Virus record (IMG/VR): IMGVR_UViG_3300017746_000109 | Span: 1-27,613 of that record | Reading direction: 5' to 3' (one strand) | Length of the DNA stretch: 27,613 nucleotides | Source: a virus | In this document: positions 5,681-12,766 of the stretch, one piece after another | Position numbering within the stretch: position 1 is the stretch's first letter | Layout of the letters: each line of letters opens with the position of its first letter | Program-made: the position numbers and the translations under genes | The notes under the pieces: model-generated | What the model was told of the DNA's origin: nothing | Databases searched by the model: none | Seen by the model: only the letters and a program-made list of their open reading frames with translations

Positions 5681-8191
5681 ATGTATTCTCTTAATGAGCT
5701 TACTATGATTTCTGATGGTGCAAAAAGGTGGGACAAACAAGAAGAACAACTTAGAAAAAATGGGATCTTAGGATCTATTGATACACAAATAACTAAGGGT
5801 GTTCTTCCTCTGGTCGCACATGAGCTACTTACAGAAATTGCTACCGTTGCAACTAACAGAGGTGCAAAACCATTTTGGTTAAAAGCTCTGGAAAACTTAG
5901 ATGTAAAAACCACATCTTATATTGGTTTAAACTATGCATTTATCGGTGTAGGTCAGCAAACTGATGTTACAAACATTTGCATAAATATAGGCAAAGCAGT
6001 CTGTATTGAATTGTGGTCTAAAGACTTTGAAACTACTAATAAGCCTTTATTTGATCGTCTTTTTAATATGGCTGTGCGCAATCATAATAGCCCAAGACAC
6101 AGACTTAAAGCTATTTCTGCTGTCGCACAAAGAGAAGGGTTTGGTTTAAATAGATGGAATGCAGAACAACAACTTAATGTTGGTCAAGCTATTTTAAATG
6201 CAGTTCTTCATTCTTCAAAGCTATTTGAACTTTTTGAACTACCAAGAAAAAATGGCAAAACGCAGCCTAAGCAATTAGGTCTAACTGAATTAGGTTCAAA
6301 GCTAGTATCTGAATTAACTGAAGATGTTAGATGGTTGTCGCCTATTTTCAAACCTATGTTACAAAAGCCTAAAGAGTGGACAGACTTTTCTTCTGGTGCT
6401 TATCACGATACTAAACTAGCTAGTTTGGTACCACTAGTAAGAATGGCTCCTCATGAGCAAAAGCAACGCATCGATATGCGAACTAAGTCAGGTAAAATGG
6501 ACAGAGTTTATGCTTCAATTAATGCTATTCAAAATACTGAATTAGCAATTAATAGAACTGTTTATGAGCAAGTAAAAGCTGCTTGGCATAGAGGAGATGT
6601 CATTAAAAAGTTTCCTCGTATGAAAAAAGTTAAGTCACCTAATAAAGTTAAAAATTGGGAAGAGCTTGACACTAAGCAAAGAAAAAAAGTAAAGAAAATA
6701 AAAGAGTCTATTGTTTTAAGAAATAGAGCAATTGATGCTGATATTGTAAACTTTACTTGTGATCTTCAAACTGCAGAAGACTTACTTAAGCATGATAAGT
6801 TTTATCAACCACATAACTTAGATAAGCGTGGTCGCATTTATCCTATACCTACATTTAATCATCAGCGTGCTGATCACATACGAGCTATGTTTCAGTTTGC
6901 TAAAGGTAAACCGCTAGGTAAAGATGGTGCATATTGGCTTGCTATTAGTATAGCTAATAATGGTGACTTTGAAAAAGTAAGTAAAAAGAGTTTAGATGCT
7001 CGCATTGAGTGGGTTAATAAAAATCAAAGATCAATTTATTTGATTGGCAAAAAACCTACACTCACTAGACACATATGGCAAAGCGCTGATAAGCCTTTTA
7101 GTTTTCTTGCAGCTTGTATTGAGTTTGCAGGATACATGGAAGAAGGTGATGAGTATGTGTCTTACTTACCTTGTTCACTTGATGGAACTAATTCAGGTGT
7201 TCAACACTATTGTGCCGCACTAAGAGATGCTGAAGGTGGCTCAACAGTAAATTTAGTACCTCATGAAATGCCTGCTGATGTTTATCAAATAGTAGCAGAC
7301 AATGTATTAGATCAAATTAGATCTGATACTGAGAATATTGAGATTGCTAAAATGTGGCTTGATTACGGTGTAACAAGATCTGTAGTTAAGCGTAATGTTA
7401 TGACTTTTGCTTATTCATCTGAAAAATATGGATTTAAGCAGCAGCAAATGGAAGATCTTATGAAACCATTAGCAGACGATGTGCTTGATGGAATTTTAAG
7501 TGAACACCCATTTGGTGAAGATGGAGGTCATAAAGCAGCAAGTTATTTAGCTGATAAAGTTTGGAAAGCTGTCAACATAGTAGTTAATAAAGCTGCTGTT
7601 GGCATGAAGTTTATTCAACGTTGTGCATCATTGTGTGCACATGAAGCTAAACCACTAACTTGGACTACTCCAATTGGGTTACCTATTGTTCATGCTTATC
7701 AACAATGGGATATAAACCGAGTACGCATATTCTTATATGATAAAGAAATAAACTTAGCTAATGCTAGTGTTAATAGCAAAGTTACGCCTGATGGTGATGT
7801 TTATAAATGTATTATGTGTAATATACGTACTAAACCTAAAGGTACTATAGATAAAATTAAACAGCGCAATGCTGCTGCACCAAATTTTATTCATAGTTTA
7901 GACGCTAGTCACCTTATGTTTACTGTTCTTGCAGGTGTTGAAGACGGTATTGAAGATTTCTTATTAATTCATGACTCATTTGCTACTCATATGGCTGATA
8001 CTCAAAGGTTTTTCTATTTAATTAGAGAACAGTTTGTAGCTATGTATGAGCATTTTGATGTCATGCAAGATCTTCATGATTCAACATTTGAGCAGTTAAG
8101 TCCTAATGGTCGAAACAACATTGTTGAAGCACCAGAAAAAGGCAACCTTAATATAACTAAAGTATTGGAGAGTGACTATGCATTTGCGTAA
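5681..8191 (+). CDS. T7-type single-subunit DNA-dependent RNA polymerase
   Basis: The 836-residue protein (T7 gp1 has 883) transcribes phage genes from the T7-like promoters seen here. Clear family motifs: KRGRIYPIPTFNHQ near 382; motif A SLDGTNSGVQHY with catalytic D501 (T7 D537); motif B TRSVVKRNVMTFAY with K570 and Y578 (T7 K631, Y639); APNFIHSLDASH near 733; and motif C LLIHDSFATHMAD with D765 (T7 D812). It ends LESDYAFA, like the T7 C-terminal 'foot'. The specificity-loop region lies around 695-725 and differs from T7, in line with promoter changes at -10 and -3/-2. GGAGG precedes the ATG. All key residues are present, so it should be active. Confidence 0.97.
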   Translation: MYSLNELTMISDGAKRWDKQEEQLRKNGILGSIDTQITKGVLPLVAHELLTEIATVATNRGAKPFWLKALENLDVKTTSYIGLNYAFIGVGQQTDVTNICINIGKAVCIELWSKDFETTNKPLFDRLFNMAVRNHNSPRHRLKAISAVAQREGFGLNRWNAEQQLNVGQAILNAVLHSSKLFELFELPRKNGKTQPKQLGLTELGSKLVSELTEDVRWLSPIFKPMLQKPKEWTDFSSGAYHDTKLASLVPLVRMAPHEQKQRIDMRTKSGKMDRVYASINAIQNTELAINRTVYEQVKAAWHRGDVIKKFPRMKKVKSPNKVKNWEELDTKQRKKVKKIKESIVLRNRAIDADIVNFTCDLQTAEDLLKHDKFYQPHNLDKRGRIYPIPTFNHQRADHIRAMFQFAKGKPLGKDGAYWLAISIANNGDFEKVSKKSLDARIEWVNKNQRSIYLIGKKPTLTRHIWQSADKPFSFLAACIEFAGYMEEGDEYVSYLPCSLDGTNSGVQHYCAALRDAEGGSTVNLVPHEMPADVYQIVADNVLDQIRSDTENIEIAKMWLDYGVTRSVVKRNVMTFAYSSEKYGFKQQQMEDLMKPLADDVLDGILSEHPFGEDGGHKAASYLADKVWKAVNIVVNKAAVGMKFIQRCASLCAHEAKPLTWTTPIGLPIVHAYQQWDINRVRIFLYDKEINLANASVNSKVTPDGDVYKCIMCNIRTKPKGTIDKIKQRNAAAPNFIHSLDASHLMFTVLAGVEDGIEDFLLIHDSFATHMADTQRFFYLIREQFVAMYEHFDVMQDLHDSTFEQLSPNGRNNIVEAPEKGNLNITKVLESDYAFA

Positions 8192-8429
8192 GCATGACAC
8201 CACGAAAGAGTGGCAAAGACTCTATGGAGATCGTGTTCATAGAGATGACGAAAAGGATCATTGGATAGCTACTGCTGTTGCTATGGTTCTTGAAAATAAA
8301 GCTATACCTGTTGATGTCTTAGCAAATTTAGACTTACACGGAGTAAGCATTAATTGGATTTTTAAAGAGGCAGCAAGCATGTCTCCTGATCCAGATCAAA
8401 CTAATTGTTATGTTGTAGGAGAAGACTAA
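8178..8429 (+). CDS. small protein of unknown function, after RNA polymerase
   Basis: This 83-residue protein starts at ATG 8178, seven bases after GGAG and overlapping the polymerase stop region; the GTG at 8172 is too close to that GGAG. It is acidic in the middle (RVHRDDEKDHW) and contains a likely helix, IATAVAMVLENKAIPVDVLANL. It ends just before the SSB start. I recognise no family. The tight overlap with the polymerase gene and the following SSB suggests early-to-middle expression and perhaps a role in host takeover or replication; this is inference only. Confidence 0.7.
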   Translation: MHLRKHDTTKEWQRLYGDRVHRDDEKDHWIATAVAMVLENKAIPVDVLANLDLHGVSINWIFKEAASMSPDPDQTNCYVVGED

Positions 8430-8430
8430 T

Positions 8431-8946
8431 ATGGCAAAAGCTAAATATACAAGCTCTAAAGGTACGGCTATGTGGCCGTGGTTAGCAAAACCTGATACTA
8501 GGTTTGATGCTGAAGGCAAGTATAAAACTGATCTTTTAGTTAAAAAAGAAGATGCACAAGAATTTGTTGATATGGCTAAACAAATTTTTATAGAAGAGTT
8601 TGGTGAGAAATCACTAGCAAAAGCAAAGTGGCCATTTATGAATGACGATGATGCTGGTGGCATAAAAATACGTGCTAAGTCTAGCAAAAAACCTACATTA
8701 TTTGATGCAAAAGGTAACGTCATAAAAACAGATTTACCTGTTGGTAATGGTTCAACTATTAAATTAAGTGGAGTCATGGGAACATACTCTGCAGGAGGTA
8801 ACATAGGAGTTACTGCATACCTTAATGCTGTTCAAATAATAGATCTTGTTGAATTTGGAGGTTCTACATTTGAAGAGGAAGATGGCTATGTTCATGAAGC
8901 TACGGAGAGTGCAAGTGACGCAACGGAAGAGTTCAACGACTTTTAA
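8431..8946 (+). CDS. ssDNA-binding protein, T7 gp2.5-like
   Basis: The 171-residue protein fits phage ssDNA-binding proteins of the gp2.5/DUF2815 type. It has a beta-rich OB-fold core (residues about 10-145, for example TAMWPWLAKPDTRFDAEGKYKTDLLV and VGNGSTIKLSGVMGTYSAGGNIGVTAYLNAVQI). A long acidic tail follows and ends in an aromatic residue, EEFNDF. In T7 that tail contacts DNA polymerase and primase-helicase, and the final Phe is essential. It coats ssDNA during replication and recombination. The next gene, endonuclease I, begins inside its acidic-tail coding region. Confidence 0.9.
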   Translation: MAKAKYTSSKGTAMWPWLAKPDTRFDAEGKYKTDLLVKKEDAQEFVDMAKQIFIEEFGEKSLAKAKWPFMNDDDAGGIKIRAKSSKKPTLFDAKGNVIKTDLPVGNGSTIKLSGVMGTYSAGGNIGVTAYLNAVQIIDLVEFGGSTFEEEDGYVHEATESASDATEEFNDF

Positions 8947-9313
8947 GAATATAAAGTTTGTTAATAACTATCGTAGTGGACTTGAAGCACAAGTAGCAGA
9001 ACAACTAGATAAAACAGGTATAAAATATGAGTATGAAACAATTAGATTACCATACAAGCTTGATGCTAAATATATACCTGATTTTATTATAGGTGATTTA
9101 ATAGTCGAGTGTAAGGGTCGCTTTACATCTGAAGATCGCAGAAAAATGCGACTAGTAAAAGAGCAGCACCCAGACTTAGATATTAGGTTTGTGTTTTCAC
9201 GTTCATCATCAAAAATCAATAAAGGTAGTAAAACAACATATGCTGACTGGTGTCATAAATATGGTTTTCCTTTTGCTGATAAATTAATACCAGAAATATG
9301 GTTAGGAGAGTAA
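8915..9313 (+). CDS. endonuclease I, Holliday-junction resolvase (T7 gp3-like)
   Basis: From GTG 8915 the protein has 132 residues (T7 has 149). This start has GGAG seven bases upstream; an in-frame ATG at 8846 lies deep within the SSB gene. It cuts branched DNA and in T7 helps degrade host DNA and resolve replication intermediates. The PD-(D/E)XK active site is intact: the Glu of YRSGLE, the Asp of YIPDF, and Glu and Lys of VECKG. The segments EQHPDLDIRFVF and FADKLIPEIW are close to T7 gp3. The 32-base overlap with the SSB reading frame suggests coupled translation. Confidence 0.94.
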   Translation: MTQRKSSTTFKNIKFVNNYRSGLEAQVAEQLDKTGIKYEYETIRLPYKLDAKYIPDFIIGDLIVECKGRFTSEDRRKMRLVKEQHPDLDIRFVFSRSSSKINKGSKTTYADWCHKYGFPFADKLIPEIWLGE

Positions 9314-9529
9314 ATGTCTCAGAGTACTGAAATGTTAAGCCACATGAAACGTGGTAAAAGACTTACAAGATTAATTGCTTTGTATGAATACAGAGTTCAA
9401 AATATAACTGCAAGAATACGCGACTTAAGACAAGCCGGTTGGAATATAAAAACCGACAAAAAGCGTGATGCGCATAATGCAATTTATGCTGAGTATTATC
9501 TCGGCAAACCTCATAAATTAGCAAATTAA
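9314..9529 (+). CDS. small HTH_39-like DNA-binding protein
   Basis: The 71-residue protein matches the layout of the phage helix-turn-helix domain HTH_39: STEMLSHMKRGKRLTRLIALYEYRVQNITARIRDLRQAGWNI, with the typical 'ARI-xx-LR-xx-G-x-x-I' end. It then has a basic C-terminal stretch. GGAG lies five bases upstream, and the ATG follows the endonuclease stop with no gap. It is the last gene before a strong terminator. It is probably a small transcription or DNA-binding modulator of the early operon. The target is unknown. Confidence 0.72.
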   Translation: MSQSTEMLSHMKRGKRLTRLIALYEYRVQNITARIRDLRQAGWNIKTDKKRDAHNAIYAEYYLGKPHKLAN

Positions 9530-9533
9530 ATAG

Positions 9534-9557
9534 CGGGGCTTCGGCCCCGTTTTTTTT
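9534..9557 (+). terminator. strong intrinsic terminator
   Basis: CGGGGC-TTCG-GCCCCG, a GC-rich stem with a UUCG tetraloop, is followed by eight T. It separates the early block (RNA polymerase to HTH_39) from the nucleotide-metabolism block. The ribosome site of the next gene begins right after the T-run, and no T7-like promoter is visible between them. Downstream genes may therefore depend on readthrough. Confidence 0.95.
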
Positions 9558-9567
9558 AGGAGTTTAT

Positions 9568-10341
9568 ATGAACGCAGATTTAGTTTGGAAACAAGCACTG
9601 CAAGATTGTGCAAAAGATTATCATTATGAAAGTAGTCCAAGAGATTTAAAAATACGTGAAAGATTAAACTACATTTATAGTGTCGACATGAAAGAACCAA
9701 TAGTTTGTAACGAAGCAAGAGACCTTAATTACAAATTTATGTTTGGTGAAGCAGCATGGATTTTAAAAGGCAGAAATGATTTAGAATACATAGAAAAATT
9801 TATGAAAAGCTATGCTAAATATAGTGACGATGGCTTTACATTAAATGGTGCTTACGGTCCTAAAATTATGGATCAATTATCATGGGCAGCAAATGAACTT
9901 AAAGAAGATAATGACTCACGACGTTGTTACATAAATATATGGCGTGAGCGTCCAGGTAAAAGTAAAGATATTCCTTGTACTACAGGTATGCAGTTTATTT
10001 TACGAGACGGCAAATTAAATGCTTTAGTTAATATGAGATCACAAGACGTAGTTTATGGAATGACATATGATATTTTTACATTTACCATGGTCGCTAAAGC
10101 TCTTCAGTTATTACTTTATTCTCATTGTAATCTTATGGTTGATATAGGTGAACTATGTGTTAGAGCAGGTTCAGCTCATATATATGAAACTGATTATGAT
10201 AAAGTTGATGAGTGGCTAAGTAATGATACATATAATAGACTTGTGCCAGAAGTACTTAAATCAGTTTTAGGTGCATCATTAACAATTAGTGATTTATCAA
10301 CAAAATTAGAAGTGTCAGGACAACACCTTGGTAATAATTGA
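9568..10341 (+). CDS. thymidylate synthase-fold enzyme, likely dCMP hydroxymethylase
   Basis: This 257-residue member of the ThyA family shows the phosphate-binding S-R-R (R118, R119), catalytic C137 in DIPCTTGMQF, R157/S158/D160 in NMRSQDVVYG, and H204/Y206 in AGSAHIYETD. E61 (GEAAW) matches ThyA E58. At the position of ThyA N177, which binds the uracil base, it has Asp (D168 in MTYDIF). In T4 dCMP hydroxymethylase the equivalent residue is Asp179, which selects cytosine. The His normally after the catalytic Cys is Thr. I infer methylene-tetrahydrofolate-dependent modification of dCMP, giving hydroxymethyl-dCMP. An unusual dUMP enzyme is the alternative. The gene overlaps a nucleotide kinase gene by 14 bases. 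Confidence 0.78.
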   Translation: MNADLVWKQALQDCAKDYHYESSPRDLKIRERLNYIYSVDMKEPIVCNEARDLNYKFMFGEAAWILKGRNDLEYIEKFMKSYAKYSDDGFTLNGAYGPKIMDQLSWAANELKEDNDSRRCYINIWRERPGKSKDIPCTTGMQFILRDGKLNALVNMRSQDVVYGMTYDIFTFTMVAKALQLLLYSHCNLMVDIGELCVRAGSAHIYETDYDKVDEWLSNDTYNRLVPEVLKSVLGASLTISDLSTKLEVSGQHLGNN

Positions 10342-10825
10342 AGGTGCTGATGGTACTGGCAAGACTACCTTAGGTCGTGCAATTGCAGATTATATAGGTG
10401 GTCAATATTTTCATTGTGGTTATAACGAAAAATGGAACATAGAAATATATCATAGGCATATAGTTCACACTGCTGCTCGGTTAGAAGAGCAAGCTAATAT
10501 TCCATGCGTTATAGATAGACTTGCACTAAGTGAAGAAATTTATGGGCATGCATATAGAGGTTGTCCTTCTTATAATACAAGTAATTTTATGAATGAAATT
10601 ATAAGAGATTATAAGCCAATGCTTATTCTTTGTAGCAATGAAAATGCAGAACAAAATCATGAGCTTAATAAACTAAACCGTACTGAAATGTTTGATACTA
10701 TTAAAGGTATTTCAGAAGCATATCAAAGACTTGTTTTAATGGGTAGGTATGGTCAATGGTTTAAATATGATTTTGATAAAAACAATATGAATAGTTTTAT
10801 TTCAAGTTATTTTAAGGAGAATTAA
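10328..10825 (+). CDS. P-loop deoxynucleoside monophosphate kinase-like protein
   Basis: The 165-residue protein begins on TTG inside the previous gene, with AGGA about eight bases upstream. The Walker A motif EGADGTGKTTL is at residues 5-15, and a DR motif (CVIDRLALSEEIYG) lies near residue 61, as in thymidylate-kinase-type enzymes. A lid-like region (NKLNRTEMF) follows. The likely reaction is ATP-dependent phosphorylation of a dNMP. The overlap with the ThyA-fold gene suggests it acts on that enzyme's product, as the T4 gp1 dNMP kinase does. Substrate preference cannot be told from sequence alone. Confidence 0.8.
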   Translation: MVIIEGADGTGKTTLGRAIADYIGGQYFHCGYNEKWNIEIYHRHIVHTAARLEEQANIPCVIDRLALSEEIYGHAYRGCPSYNTSNFMNEIIRDYKPMLILCSNENAEQNHELNKLNRTEMFDTIKGISEAYQRLVLMGRYGQWFKYDFDKNNMNSFISSYFKEN

Positions 10826-11214
10826 TGTCTACGTTAGTTGCAGATGTTTATGCTTTACAAGCAAAATATGGCTTTAATCACGAGCCTTTAAATAGTGAAA
10901 AATTAGCTCTTAGAGTTGATCAAGTTGAAGAAGAATTTGATGAGCTACTACAAGCCTTTCAAGACAAAGATGCTGAAGGTATGGTCGACGCTTTAATTGA
11001 CATAACGGTGTTTGCATTAGGCACTCTTGCTATTGCAGGTGTCGATGTTGAAGAAGCATGGCAAGAAGTACATATGGCTAACATGTCTAAAATACGCGGC
11101 ACTAAAGAGGGTCGTGACCACAGTGGTGGTTGGGATTTAATTAAACCTAAAAATTGGGAGGCACCAGATCATGCAGGAAACCTCGGCTTCATTCCAGACG
11201 CACTCGAACTGTGA
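10825..11214 (+). CDS. MazG-like all-alpha dNTP pyrophosphatase
   Basis: This 129-residue protein is coupled to the kinase by a TAATG overlap. It has the metal-binding EExxE pattern (E36, E37, E40 in VEEEFDELLQAF) and the second cluster VDALIDI (D55, D59), as in MazG/dUTPase-type all-alpha NTP pyrophosphatases. The end, GGWDLIKPKNWEAPDH, is typical of phage members. These enzymes hydrolyse (d)NTPs to NMP and pyrophosphate. T4 dCTPase (gp56) belongs to the same superfamily. Here it could remove unmodified dCTP or damaged nucleotides, or lower alarmone levels, as proposed for some MazG proteins. Confidence 0.82.
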   Translation: MSTLVADVYALQAKYGFNHEPLNSEKLALRVDQVEEEFDELLQAFQDKDAEGMVDALIDITVFALGTLAIAGVDVEEAWQEVHMANMSKIRGTKEGRDHSGGWDLIKPKNWEAPDHAGNLGFIPDALEL

Positions 11215-12766
11215 AGCATGTGGAAGCAGTGATGCAAAGGCTATCTATGACGATGGCCACGCATACTGTTTTGCATGCAATAAATACTATGGAGGAGATA
11301 GTGAAGAATCCAATAGCACGCCAACTGAGTTCTCCAAAACTGCGTCGCAAAATAACGCGGCAGCGGAAGCGGTATACGCGCAAGGTAAAATTCAGGAACT
11401 TAAAAGCCGAAATATTTCAACAGACACAGCAAGACATTTCGGCTATAAGGTTGGTAGTGGTAGACATCTTGCTCCTTATTATAAAAATGGCAAACTTATT
11501 GCGCTTAAAACGCGCGACCAAAATAAAAATTTTAGTGTTGTTGGTGAAGGTTCAAAGCTACCGCTCTTTGGACAAAACTTACAAAGCAAAGGTAAGAGAC
11601 TGTTTGTTGTAGAAGGTGAACTTGATGCACTTTCTTTATCTCAGGCATTAGGAAATAAATGGCCTGTAGTTTCTGTACCTAATGGAGCAAAGTCAGCTTC
11701 AGAAGCCATTAGAAGAGAACTAGAATACATCATGAACTTTGAGACAGTTGTCTTTATGTTTGATGAAGATAAACCAGGTCAAGAAGCAGTTGCACAATGC
11801 GCTGAATTGCTTGAACCAGGTAAAGCTCATGTAGCTAATTTACCTCTAAAAGATGCAAGTGAAATGCTTAAAAATAATAGAGTTAAAGAATTAATCAAAG
11901 CAGCATGGGACGCTCCAGTTTATAGACCTGATGGTATAGTAGCAGCAAAAGATCTTTTCCACTTAGTGGCAACGGAAGATAACGTAACAAGTATACCTTA
12001 TCCTTACGATTTTATGAATGATAAAACAAAAGGTCTTAGAAAAGGCGAACTTGTAACTATTACTGCAGGTAGTGGTATTGGCAAGTCAGCTTTTGTTCGT
12101 GAAATTGCTCATCACTTATTAACTCAAGGAGATAAAGTTGGTTTACTCTTTTTGGAAGAAAGCATTAAAAGAACTCTTACAGGCTTGGTCAGTATTGACA
12201 TTAATAAACCACTTCACATTGATAGATCCGGTGTTGAAGTTAATCAAATACGTAAGTCTTTTGACAATTTGTTCTCTAATGGGAACTGTTTTGTTTACGA
12301 TCATTTTGGCAGCGTTACTCTCGAGCATGTCCTTGCTAAGTTACGTTACTTGGCCCACGGAGAACAGTGTAATTGGATTATCATTGATCATCTTTCCATT
12401 ATGGTTAGTGGTCTTGATGTACCTGATGAGAGAAAAGCGATTGATATGATTATGACTAAACTACGTACATTTGTTGAAGAAACAGGTGTAGGTATGTTGT
12501 TAGTCTCACACTTGCGACGACCTGAAGGAAACAAAGGTTTTGAAGATGGTGCGCAGGTATCATTAAATTCTTTGCGAGGTTCACATTCAATAGGTCAGTT
12601 ATCAGATATGGTAATTGGTTTAGAACGTGATCAACAATCGCAAAGCAATGAAACTGTAGTGCGTGTAGTCAAAAATAGATTTACAGGTGCAACAGGTATG
12701 GCCGGAAGCCTCATGTATAATGAGGAAACTGGTAGATTGGAGAGTATAGATGCAGTTGGTTTTTGA
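11171..12766 (+). CDS. primase-helicase, T7 gp4-like
   Basis: The 531-residue protein (T7 has 566) unwinds the fork and makes RNA primers. The N-terminal zinc ribbon has C14, C17, C33 and C36. The TOPRIM motifs are VVEGELDALS (E148, D152) and MFDEDKPGQEA (D198, D200). The RecA-like helicase has Walker A GSGIGKSAFVREIA at 301-314 and Walker B WIIIDHLSI (D406), followed by VSHLRRP and an Arg-rich C-terminal region, VVKNRFTG. It starts with GGGAGG seven bases upstream, 44 bases inside the MazG-like gene. Full length and all motifs support activity. Confidence 0.96.
   Translation: MQETSASFQTHSNCEACGSSDAKAIYDDGHAYCFACNKYYGGDSEESNSTPTEFSKTASQNNAAAEAVYAQGKIQELKSRNISTDTARHFGYKVGSGRHLAPYYKNGKLIALKTRDQNKNFSVVGEGSKLPLFGQNLQSKGKRLFVVEGELDALSLSQALGNKWPVVSVPNGAKSASEAIRRELEYIMNFETVVFMFDEDKPGQEAVAQCAELLEPGKAHVANLPLKDASEMLKNNRVKELIKAAWDAPVYRPDGIVAAKDLFHLVATEDNVTSIPYPYDFMNDKTKGLRKGELVTITAGSGIGKSAFVREIAHHLLTQGDKVGLLFLEESIKRTLTGLVSIDINKPLHIDRSGVEVNQIRKSFDNLFSNGNCFVYDHFGSVTLEHVLAKLRYLAHGEQCNWIIIDHLSIMVSGLDVPDERKAIDMIMTKLRTFVEETGVGMLLVSHLRRPEGNKGFEDGAQVSLNSLRGSHSIGQLSDMVIGLERDQQSQSNETVVRVVKNRFTGATGMAGSLMYNEETGRLESIDAVGF

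Noticed and set aside
6774-6794. A further T7-like promoter inside the RNA polymerase gene (ACTTACTTAAGCATGA)
   Set aside because: It matches the 17-base core at only about ten positions, lacks TACGCC, and is fully explained by the codons for DLLKHD.
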